NCBI GenBank assembly: GCA_002305965.1
Contig: DBRM01000039.1
Span: forward strand, 1-16,155
DNA length: 16,155 nucleotides
Direction: 5' to 3'
Source: Syntrophomonas sp. UBA1368
GTDB taxonomy: Bacteria; Bacillota; Syntrophomonadia; Syntrophomonadales; Syntrophomonadaceae
Of this stretch, positions 1 to 4,592 are shown piece by piece. The stretch's first letter is position 1. Each line of letters begins with the position of its first letter. A model generated the notes under the pieces. The model ran no database searches, had not been told where the DNA came from, and saw only the letters and a program-made list of their open reading frames with translations. The translations under genes and the position numbers were made by a program.

Positions 1-22
1 TGTTACCAAAACCTATGCGTAA
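1..22 (+). CDS. tuf: EF-Tu, 3' end only (upstream tuf copy)
   Basis: Only the last six sense codons (V-T-K-T-Y-A) and a TAA stop lie in the window. They match, base for base, the end of the full tuf gene at the right edge, including the two T residues after the stop. This indicates a second tuf copy upstream of rpmG, an arrangement known in many Clostridia. The gene is cut by the window edge, so nothing can be said about its body. A hairpin terminator follows 30 bases later, so it probably ends its own transcription unit. The alternative is that the repeat reflects an assembly overlap rather than a distinct locus. The different sequence from position 25 onward, with a terminator and promoter ahead of rpmG, fits a real gene end. 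Confidence 0.8.
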
Positions 23-51
23 TTGACGTTCATTATATGGTATAAGTACCC

Positions 52-82
52 GTCAGCAGGAAAATGGAAGTTTCCTGCTGAC
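52..82 (+). terminator. Hairpin terminator after upstream tuf
   Basis: A perfect 12-bp inverted repeat (52-63 with 71-82, starting GTCAGCAGG) encloses a 7-nt loop. It lies 30 bases past the tuf stop and ahead of the rpmG promoter. The tract after it (CTATCTTT) is only weakly U-rich, so termination may be incomplete. The position and the perfect stem still make an end-of-transcript role the best reading. Confidence 0.7.
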
Positions 83-111
83 CTATCTTTAGCGGCACCG
101 GGTATCAATTA

Positions 112-139
112 TTGACACAGGCACTAACCTTGTGATAGA
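112..139 (+). promoter_or_regulatory. Sigma-A-type promoter for rpmG-secE-nusG-rplK-rplA
   Basis: A perfect -35 TTGACA (112-117) is followed after 16 nt by GATAGA (134-139). The TGT just before that hexamer forms an extended -10. The element lies between the tuf terminator and rpmG, which begins about 40 nt further on. The rpoB promoter downstream has a similar TGTGATA-type -10, which supports the reading. The -10 is weak by itself, so the exact register is uncertain. Confidence 0.7.
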
Positions 140-178
140 GTAGTCTAGGATTTTTGTCCACAGGACGGAGGTGTAGTC

Positions 179-328
179 ATGAGAGTAGGTATCACTTTAG
201 CGTGTACAGAATGCAAACAACGCAATTATACAACTACTAAAGATAAGAAAAAAAATACTGAGAAGATAGAACTGCGCAAGCACTGCAAATTCTGCAACGC
301 CCATACGATCCATAAAGAGATTAAGTAA
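179..328 (+). CDS. rpmG: Large ribosomal subunit protein bL33
   Basis: This 49-residue protein has the usual bL33 length and starts M-R-V-G-I-T-L-A-C. It has two CxxC knuckles, C9-x2-C12 and C36-x2-C39, which form the zinc ribbon of the zinc-binding (C+) type of L33. bL33 is a small basic protein near the E site of the 50S subunit. The start is ATG, with a strong GGAGGTG Shine-Dalgarno at 167-173 and 7-nt spacing. It is the first gene of the rpmG-secE-nusG-rplK-rplA unit, and secE follows after 19 nt. The gene is short and easily missed by ORF callers. Because all four cysteines are kept, supply may depend on zinc. Bacteria often carry a second, cysteine-free L33 elsewhere, which cannot be checked here. 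Confidence 0.95.
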   Translation: MRVGITLACTECKQRNYTTTKDKKKNTEKIELRKHCKFCNAHTIHKEIK

Positions 329-347
329 TGTCAGGGATGTGAACAAT

Positions 348-590
348 ATGGCCAAAAGCAATTTACCAGCTAAAAAGCAGGTAACGATTAAAGACCGATT
401 TGAAAATATCAGGGAGTATTTCATCAGTGTTTATAATGAACTGAAGAAAGTTCACTGGCCTGACCGGCGGCAAATGGTTGCATACACCGGGGTAGTTATA
501 TTTGCGGTAGCCCTGGTTGCGATCATAATTTATCTTTTCGACTGGGGTCTTTCATCTTTATTGAAGCTGCTTTTTAATGCTGCTGCTTAA
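348..590 (+). CDS. secE: Preprotein translocase subunit SecE
   Basis: SecE is the small clamp-like subunit of the SecYEG channel in the cytoplasmic membrane. The 80-residue product is the short, single-span form usual in Firmicutes. A basic amphipathic N-terminal half ends in the family motif E31-L-K-K-V-H-W-P-D-R, followed by one hydrophobic span at about residues 47-64 and a short tail. The ATG at 348 is preferred over the in-frame GTG at 339, because the AGGGATGTG element at 333-341 is correctly spaced for 348 and would overlap 339. The Shine-Dalgarno is one of the weakest in the window, so translation may be partly coupled to rpmG, whose stop is 19 nt upstream. nusG follows directly, the common secE-nusG pairing. 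Confidence 0.93.
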   Translation: MAKSNLPAKKQVTIKDRFENIREYFISVYNELKKVHWPDRRQMVAYTGVVIFAVALVAIIIYLFDWGLSSLLKLLFNAAA

Positions 591-592
591 TA

Positions 593-601
593 GAGGAGGT
601 G
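593..601 (+). promoter_or_regulatory. nusG ribosome binding site placing the start at an ATT codon
   Basis: GAGGAGGTG is a near-perfect match to the anti-Shine-Dalgarno. It overlaps the only upstream in-frame GTG (599), so that codon cannot be its start. The codon at the ideal distance, 8 nt after GGAGG, is ATT at 608. The next in-frame candidate, TTG at 623, is more than 20 nt away. Confidence 0.7.
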
Positions 602-607
602 GTTCCA

Positions 608-1189
608 ATTACTGATGAGCAATTGGAACAGAATGTAAACAACGAGGAAAATCAGCCGGTTATCAAAGGCGATTGGTATGTTGTGCATACCTATTCCGGT
701 TATGAAAACAAAATAAAAGTCGACCTGTCCAAAAGGGTTGAATCCATGAATATGCAGGATAAGATCTTCGATGTAATCATACCTGAAGAACAGGAAGTGG
801 AATACAAGAGCGGGAAGAGAAAGGTTACCACCAAACGAGTCTTTCCCGGTTATGTTATTGTCAATATGGTGATGGACGATGATTCCTGGTATGTTGTACG
901 TCATACCCCTGGTGTAACAGGGTTTGTGGGCAGCGGCACAAAACCGATCCCGCTGCAAACGGAAGAGATCCATAAGATTCTGCGCCAGATGGGATTGATG
1001 GACAGTAAGCCAAAGATCCTTGATATAGATATAGGAGAAAATGTTCGCGTCAACAGCGGCCCTTTTGCCAACTTTGAAGGAGTGGTCAAGGAATTGCTGC
1101 CTGACCGCGGTAAAGTAAGAGTAGCAATTTCTATGTTTGGCAGGGAAACACCTGTGGAACTGGATTATGAACAAATAGATAAATTATAG
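608..1189 (+). CDS. nusG: Transcription elongation/termination factor NusG
   Basis: NusG binds the RNA polymerase clamp and modulates pausing, termination and coupling to translation. The NGN domain begins near residue 22 (W23-Y-V-V-H-T-Y-S-G-Y-E-N-K). A C-terminal KOW domain follows at about residues 140-193, with G-P-F-A-N-F-E-G-V-V and a GKVRV strand. There is a roughly 20-residue polar N-terminal extension. No in-frame ATG precedes the NGN domain. GTG at 599 sits inside the Shine-Dalgarno, and TTG at 623 is too far from it, so ATT at 608 is the best-placed start. If only canonical starts are allowed, the ORF begins at 599. The gene ends in a TAG that overlaps the rplK Shine-Dalgarno. Identity is secure; the start is an inference. 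Confidence 0.93.
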   Translation: MTDEQLEQNVNNEENQPVIKGDWYVVHTYSGYENKIKVDLSKRVESMNMQDKIFDVIIPEEQEVEYKSGKRKVTTKRVFPGYVIVNMVMDDDSWYVVRHTPGVTGFVGSGTKPIPLQTEEIHKILRQMGLMDSKPKILDIDIGENVRVNSGPFANFEGVVKELLPDRGKVRVAISMFGRETPVELDYEQIDKL

Positions 1190-1200
1190 GAGGTGAAAAT

Positions 1201-1626
1201 GTGGCCAAGAAAGTAATCGGCAAAGTATCATTACAAATACAAGCCGGTAAAGCTACGCCGGCGCCACCGGTTGGACCTGCTTTAGGACAACATGGTGTAA
1301 ATATAATGGGCTTTTGTAAAGAATACAATGCAAGAACAGCGAATCAGACTGGATATATAGTTCCAGTAGAGATAACCGTTTATGCAGACAGATCATTTTC
1401 CTTTGAATTAAAGTCACCCCCGGCGTCCGACTTATTAAAGAAAGCAGCGAATGTGCCTAAAGGATCCGGGGAACCCAACAAGAAAAAAGTCGCTAAGATC
1501 CAACGGGCGAAACTGTTGGAAATCGCCGAAATCAAAAAAGATGACCTCAATGCAGCAGATATTGATGCAGCAGTGAGAATGGTCGAAGGCACAGCTCGCA
1601 GCATGGGCATTGAAGTCGTAGACTAA
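1201..1626 (+). CDS. rplK: Large ribosomal subunit protein uL11
   Basis: uL11 binds 23S rRNA at the GTPase-associated centre, at the base of the L7/L12 stalk. It is needed for factor-dependent GTP hydrolysis and RelA activation. The 141 residues match the usual length. The proline-rich N-terminal segment (A-T-P-A-P-P-V-G-P-A-L-G-Q), where thiostrepton-type antibiotics act, is intact, followed by the rRNA-binding C-terminal domain with P-K-G-S-G. The start is GTG at 1201, after AGGAGGTGA at 1189-1197. An overlapping ATG at 1199 is in another frame that stops within six codons. It lies 11 nt after nusG and ahead of rplA, the standard L11-L1 pair. Confidence 0.97.
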   Translation: MAKKVIGKVSLQIQAGKATPAPPVGPALGQHGVNIMGFCKEYNARTANQTGYIVPVEITVYADRSFSFELKSPPASDLLKKAANVPKGSGEPNKKKVAKIQRAKLLEIAEIKKDDLNAADIDAAVRMVEGTARSMGIEVVD

Positions 1627-1683
1627 TGGTTTTAAATATGTGGGAGGAAACATTCCGCCATAACCACGAGGAGGTATATTTTA

Positions 1684-2385
1684 ATGAAAAGAAGCAAGGC
1701 ATATAAGGGAGCAGCAACCAGAATCGACCGCACCAAACTGTATGATCCAGCGGAAGCACTGAGCCTTATTAAAGAAATTTCAACCGCCAAATTTGATGAA
1801 ACAGTGGAAGTGCATGTTAAACTGGGCGTTGACCCGCGTCATGCAGACCAACAGGTAAGAGGTACGGTAAGCTTACCACACGGAACCGGTAAAACCAGAA
1901 AAGTACTGGTATTTGCCAAAGGTGAGAAAGTAAAGGAAGCAGAAGCTGCGGGAGCAGATATTGTCGGCGGAGAAGAACTGGTGGAAAAGATCCAGGGCGG
2001 TTGGTTCGATTTTGACATCGCTGTTGCTACCCCTGACATGATGGGCGTAGTCGGTAAGCTTGGTAAGATCTTGGGACCACGCGGATTAATGCCGAATCCG
2101 AAAGCCGGAACCGTAACCTTTGATATTGAAAGAACCATTAACGAATTAAAAGCAGGAAGAATTGAATATCGTGTGGATAAAAATTCCATCGTTCATGCAC
2201 CGATTGGCAGGGTATCTTTTGATATTGAAAAATTGCAGGAAAATCTGAACGCTTTTGCCGGCGCTCTTATTAAAGCGAAACCGGCTGCTGCCAAAGGTAC
2301 CTATATGAGGTCGGTCAGTGTATGCTCCACCATGAGCCCGGGAATCAGGATCAACCCACTTGTAATCATGGCAGCTAACAAGTAA
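1684..2385 (+). CDS. rplA: Large ribosomal subunit protein uL1
   Basis: uL1 forms the mobile L1 stalk that moves deacylated tRNA out of the E site. In many bacteria it also represses its own L11-L1 mRNA. The 233-residue length is normal for the family. Hallmarks include the segment around residues 122-145 with G-K-L-G-K-I-L-G-P-R-G-L-M-P-N-P-K-A-G-T-V, the RNA-binding signature, and a C-terminal G-T-Y-M-R-S-V region. The ATG follows a GAGGAGG Shine-Dalgarno at 1669-1675. The rplK-rplA gap of 57 nt is larger than its neighbours' and could carry local structure. The L10 leader begins about 30 nt after the stop, so the transcript may continue into the attenuator. Confidence 0.97.
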   Translation: MKRSKAYKGAATRIDRTKLYDPAEALSLIKEISTAKFDETVEVHVKLGVDPRHADQQVRGTVSLPHGTGKTRKVLVFAKGEKVKEAEAAGADIVGGEELVEKIQGGWFDFDIAVATPDMMGVVGKLGKILGPRGLMPNPKAGTVTFDIERTINELKAGRIEYRVDKNSIVHAPIGRVSFDIEKLQENLNAFAGALIKAKPAAAKGTYMRSVSVCSTMSPGIRINPLVIMAANK

Positions 2386-2415
2386 AATAAGTAATTGTAA
2401 GCTAAAAAAGAAAAT

Positions 2416-2535
2416 ACTGACTGTAGAAAGCCGGTGGCCAAAGCCATAATGAACGACAGTTCGCCTGCCGAGGTTATTAATAATAATTTGCTTATAGCAA
2501 GTTTATGCCTCTGCAGGTTTCCTGCAGAGGTTTTT
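2416..2535 (+). ncRNA. Ribosomal protein L10 leader RNA (attenuator for rplJL)
   Basis: The gap between rplA and rplJ carries the features of the L10 leader family. A short helix pairs ACTGT (2420-2424) with ACAGT (2456-2460) and encloses a GCCGGTGGCC element. The conserved CCTGCCGAGG block follows at 2464-2473, then a terminator hairpin at 2508-2530. The CCTGCCGAGG block is complementary, at 9 of 10 positions, to the left arm of that terminator (2508-2517), so it can form a competing antiterminator. In the Bacillus rplJL system, the L10-(L7/L12)4 complex binds such a leader and favours termination when stalk protein is in excess. The same logic is inferred here. Exact boundaries are approximate. 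Confidence 0.85.
2508..2535 (+). terminator. Intrinsic terminator of the L10 leader
   Basis: A perfect 10-bp GC-rich stem (CCTCTGCAGG, 2508-2517, with 2521-2530) has a TTT loop and is followed by five T residues. It lies upstream of the rplJ Shine-Dalgarno, so it acts as a conditional attenuator and not as an operon end. Confidence 0.85.
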
Positions 2536-2578
2536 GGTTTAAGCCATCGTCACCAAGTTGATAAAAGGGGGTGAAACA

Positions 2579-3103
2579 ATGCCCAATATAGAAGCGAAAA
2601 AGCAGGTTGTAAAAGAGACAGAACAAAGATTAAAAGATGCCAAATTGGTTATCTTTACTGATTATCGCGGTTTGACCGTAGCGGAAATGACTGATCTAAG
2701 GAACAGACTCAGAGTTCCTGGTGTGACCTACAAGGTTGTGACCAACACAATGACCGAATTTGCTTTGCAGAATACCGGTTATGGAGAATTGATCCCGCTT
2801 ATTGAAGGCCCGAATGCAGTAGTGTTCAGCAATGAGGATCCCGTAGGTCCGGCCAAAACCGTTTTTGAGTTTATAGCCAAATATAAGAAACTGGAAGTAA
2901 AAGTCGGAATTCTTGAAGGTCAGATGGTTGGCGCGGATAAAATAAAGGCGCTGGCAGATCTGCCGCCGCGGGAAGTGCTGGTTGCTAAAGTTCTTGGCAC
3001 CATGCAGGCACCGATCACCAGTTTTGTATATGTGCTTAACGCTAATCTATCAGGTTTAGCCAGAGTGCTGGATCAAATCAGAGAACAGAAGCAGGCCAGT
3101 TAA
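2579..3103 (+). CDS. rplJ: Large ribosomal subunit protein uL10
   Basis: uL10 anchors L7/L12 dimers to the ribosome and, as the L10-L12 complex, controls its own synthesis. The 174 residues fit the family. The globular N-terminal domain has the typical F-T-D-Y-R-G-L-T-V and V-V-T-N-T segments, then L-P-P-R-E-V-L (near residues 131-137). The C-terminal helix that holds L7/L12 ends in R-E-Q-K-Q-A-S. The start is ATG at 2579 after AAAAGGGGGTG at 2563-2573. The frame stays open to a TTG at 2558, but that codon lies upstream of the Shine-Dalgarno and adds seven unrelated residues. The gene is cotranscribed with rplL 28 nt downstream and preceded by its own attenuator. Confidence 0.97.
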   Translation: MPNIEAKKQVVKETEQRLKDAKLVIFTDYRGLTVAEMTDLRNRLRVPGVTYKVVTNTMTEFALQNTGYGELIPLIEGPNAVVFSNEDPVGPAKTVFEFIAKYKKLEVKVGILEGQMVGADKIKALADLPPREVLVAKVLGTMQAPITSFVYVLNANLSGLARVLDQIREQKQAS

Positions 3104-3131
3104 AAAAATATAATTTTGGGAGGTAATAAAC

Positions 3132-3509
3132 ATGAGTAAAGTACAGGAAGTAATTGAAATAGTAAAAGGATTGACCGTTTTGGAATTATCAGAGTTGGTA
3201 AAGGCTCTGGAAGAAGAATTTGGCGTAAGCGCTGCTGCCCCCGCAGCTGTAGCAGCACCGGCAGCAGGCGCTGCAGTGGCTGAAGCGGTTGAAGAACAGA
3301 CCGAGTTTGATGTCATCCTCACCTCGGCTGGGGACAAGAAAATCAATGTTATCAAAGTTGTTCGTGAACTGACCGGTCTGGGACTGAAAGAAGCCAAAGC
3401 CCTGGTTGACGAAGCACCGAACCCGGTAAAAGAGAAAATCACCAAAGAAGAAGCTGCTGATATCAAAGCGAAACTCGAAGAAGCCGGCGCCAGTGTGGAA
3501 GTAAAATAG
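3132..3509 (+). CDS. rplL: Large ribosomal subunit protein bL12 (L7/L12)
   Basis: bL12 is the multicopy stalk protein that recruits EF-Tu, EF-G and other GTPases to the ribosome. At 125 residues it is of usual size. The N-terminal dimerisation helices (E-I-V-K-G-L-T-V-L-E-L-S-E-L-V-K) come first. An Ala/Pro-rich flexible hinge follows at about residues 34-50. The C-terminal factor-binding domain contains K-I-N-V-I-K-V-V-R and G-L-G-L-K-E-A-K-A-L-V. The ATG follows a GGGAGGT Shine-Dalgarno. Its alanine-rich composition creates a long open frame on the opposite strand that is not a gene. Transcription ends about 60 nt downstream at a strong terminator, separating it from rpoB. Confidence 0.98.
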   Translation: MSKVQEVIEIVKGLTVLELSELVKALEEEFGVSAAAPAAVAAPAAGAAVAEAVEEQTEFDVILTSAGDKKINVIKVVRELTGLGLKEAKALVDEAPNPVKEKITKEEAADIKAKLEEAGASVEVK

Positions 3510-3532
3510 CAGGTTTCAACACGGAGACGGTT

Positions 3533-3549
3533 GCTGCACACAGTGCAGC
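3533..3549 (+). repeat. Small perfect hairpin between rplL and its terminator
   Basis: GCTGCAC (3533-3539) pairs with GTGCAGC (3543-3549) across a 3-nt loop. No U-tract follows, so it is not a terminator by itself. It could stabilise the 3' end of the rplJL mRNA or be a processing site. Confidence 0.55.
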
Positions 3550-3569
3550 TTAATAAGCAGAGGATTTCT

Positions 3570-3605
3570 AAAGTTCTGTATTTATTAAATACAGAACTTT
3601 TTTGT
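3570..3605 (+). terminator. Strong intrinsic terminator after rplL
   Basis: A perfect 13-bp stem (AAAGTTCTGTATT, 3570-3582, with 3588-3600) has a 5-nt loop and runs into a T-rich tract from 3598 onward. This is the clearest factor-independent terminator in the window and ends the L10-L7/L12 transcript. Confidence 0.92.
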
Positions 3606-3631
3606 TGTTTTTATAGAATTTATGTTATAAT
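3602..3631 (+). promoter_or_regulatory. Extended -10 promoter for the 3665 gene, overlapping the terminator tail
   Basis: A perfect TATAAT (3626-3631) is preceded by TGT, forming an extended -10. A partial -35 (TTGTTG, 3602-3607, spacer 18) lies inside the T-tract of the rplL terminator. It is 33 nt upstream of the first ATG, leaving a short leader with a G-rich Shine-Dalgarno. Confidence 0.7.
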
Positions 3632-3664
3632 CTTTATTTAGGTTTAAATTTCATCGAGGGGGGG

Positions 3665-4384
3665 ATGATGATGATAACAAAGCGAACTGCGGGGGTGATG
3701 GTTCTGCTTTGGGCGGCAATTATTCTCTGCCCGCTATACGGGCAAGCTGGGAATAACAATGCTGTACAATGGGAAATAAAGGCGTATGATGATCACACGA
3801 TCAAAGAAACCGTTACCATCAATAATAATGAAACAAACATCAATACATCCGCATGGGAAAAAAATGTAAACGGTGATAAAACGATTCTTACCAGGACAGT
3901 AGATGACTGGGCCGCCTATAATACATTAACTGACAAGCTGCCTGTTAAGGCGCAAACGAAAAACTTTTTCCTCTGGCATAAAACCACTCTGCTGGTAACA
4001 GCTGATGAAGCGCCTGCCGGAAGCATATTTTCCCAGCTCAAAGGTATGCAGGGGATTCGTATCGTTATTTCCATGCCTGGTTATATTTCCGCCTCCAGCG
4101 GTAACCGGGTCAATGAAATGTCAACTGTATGGGAAATGGATAGTATGGAAGCTTTGCCCGAAGGTGAAGTAATGTTGCAGGCCGTCACTTTTGAAGGATT
4201 TCTGATAGGAATCACCGGGTTTTTACTGGGACTGATCATTATAGGGATCGTATACATGCGGCGTATGAAGAAAGTCGAGCAATTAATGGAAGCAGAATAC
4301 TCCCTGGAAAACATTGAACTTGAACAACTGCAGGACAAAGATAAAGACCAGGACGATAACAATGAAGAGAGCAGCTGGATTTAA
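3665..4384 (+). CDS. Putative signal-peptide, single-pass membrane protein, LppM/DUF3153-like (tentative)
   Basis: I do not recognise this gene with certainty. The 239-residue product has a basic start (T-K-R), a hydrophobic core at residues 9-24 and a likely signal peptidase I site after G26-Q-A28. A polar, beta-rich extracellular region follows (about 29-178), then one membrane span at about 179-198, the basic stop-transfer Y-M-R-R-M-K-K, and an acidic cytoplasmic tail (about 207-239). The pattern around 132-157 (R-I-V-I-S-M-P-G, then an S/N-rich turn and V-W-E-M) resembles LppM/DUF3153 proteins, but this is from memory. Three ATGs in a row begin the gene. The second, at 3668, has good spacing from GAGGGGG at 3656-3662. 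It has its own promoter, sits between the rplL terminator and the rpoB promoter, and is unusual at this locus. Confidence 0.8.
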   Translation: MMMITKRTAGVMVLLWAAIILCPLYGQAGNNNAVQWEIKAYDDHTIKETVTINNNETNINTSAWEKNVNGDKTILTRTVDDWAAYNTLTDKLPVKAQTKNFFLWHKTTLLVTADEAPAGSIFSQLKGMQGIRIVISMPGYISASSGNRVNEMSTVWEMDSMEALPEGEVMLQAVTFEGFLIGITGFLLGLIIIGIVYMRRMKKVEQLMEAEYSLENIELEQLQDKDKDQDDNNEESSWI

Positions 4385-4423
4385 GGCGGGTTAAAAAATT
4401 TATAAAATAAGCTAGATTTTTCC

Positions 4424-4452
4424 TTGACCCTCCTATAGTCTTGTGATAATAT
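4424..4452 (+). promoter_or_regulatory. Promoter for rpoB-rpoC
   Basis: The -35 is TTGACC (4424-4429). Two -10 readings are possible: GATAAT (4445-4450, spacer 15, preceded by TGT as an extended -10) or TAATAT (4447-4452, spacer 17). The start of transcription would fall near 4457, giving a leader of about 135 nt before the rpoB start at 4593. Confidence 0.72.
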
Positions 4453-4460
4453 TAATAATT

Positions 4461-4480
4461 GCCATTATAGTGATAATGGC
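4461..4480 (+). repeat. Perfect hairpin at the predicted 5' end of the rpoB transcript
   Basis: GCCATTAT (4461-4468) pairs perfectly with ATAATGGC (4473-4480) across a 4-nt loop. It begins a few nucleotides after the predicted transcription start. It could be a 5'-end mRNA stabiliser, or as DNA an operator for a dimeric regulator. Confidence 0.65.
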
Positions 4481-4522
4481 AGTGTTTTAGGCAAATGCGC
4501 TGGTAATGCGGAGTTTGTATAT

Positions 4523-4554
4523 GAAAGCGAGGTTTGAGGTTAGGCCTTGCTTTT
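4523..4554 (+). repeat. Imperfect hairpin in the rpoB leader
   Basis: GAAAGCGAGG (4523-4532) can pair with CCTTGCTTTT (4545-4554), ten pairs including two G-U, around a 12-nt loop. Pyrimidine-rich sequence with two T-runs follows. It may be a weak attenuator or a translation-control element, or chance. Confidence 0.4.
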
Positions 4555-4573
4555 CACTCTTTTGCGAATATTT

Positions 4574-4584
4574 AAAAGGGGTGA
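4574..4584 (+). promoter_or_regulatory. rpoB ribosome binding site selecting a TTG start
   Basis: AAAAGGGGTGA is a strong anti-Shine-Dalgarno match, and TTG at 4593 lies 9 nt after its GTG. The upstream in-frame ATG at 4506 has no comparable site and would add 29 residues with no resemblance to RpoB. Confidence 0.75.
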
Positions 4585-4592
4585 ACATTAAA

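Noticed and set aside
329..347. Possible tRNA-Trp between rpmG and secE, as in some bacteria
   Set aside because: Only 19 nt separate the genes, so no tRNA can fit.
587..1174. 195-residue minus-strand frame opposite nusG
   Set aside because: It is fully antisense to a secure gene, with no credible ribosome binding site or family resemblance.
2558..2578. TTG start for rplJ at 2558
   Set aside because: This codon lies upstream of the Shine-Dalgarno at 2563-2573; ATG at 2579 is correctly spaced and gives the normal L10 N-terminus.
3056..3541. 161-residue open frame on the minus strand over rplL
   Set aside because: It is a by-product of the Ala-rich, biased codons of rplL and has an S/A/T-rich low-complexity translation with no recognisable motif.
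3671..3745. Lipoprotein signal in the 3665 gene
   Set aside because: The cysteine at residue 22 follows I-I-L. A lipobox needs a small residue (Gly/Ala/Ser) just before the cysteine, so signal peptidase I cleavage after A28 is more likely.
4506..4592. Upstream ATG extension of rpoB by 29 residues
   Set aside because: No Shine-Dalgarno lies near 4506, the added residues do not resemble RpoB, and a strong site at 4574-4584 fits TTG at 4593.
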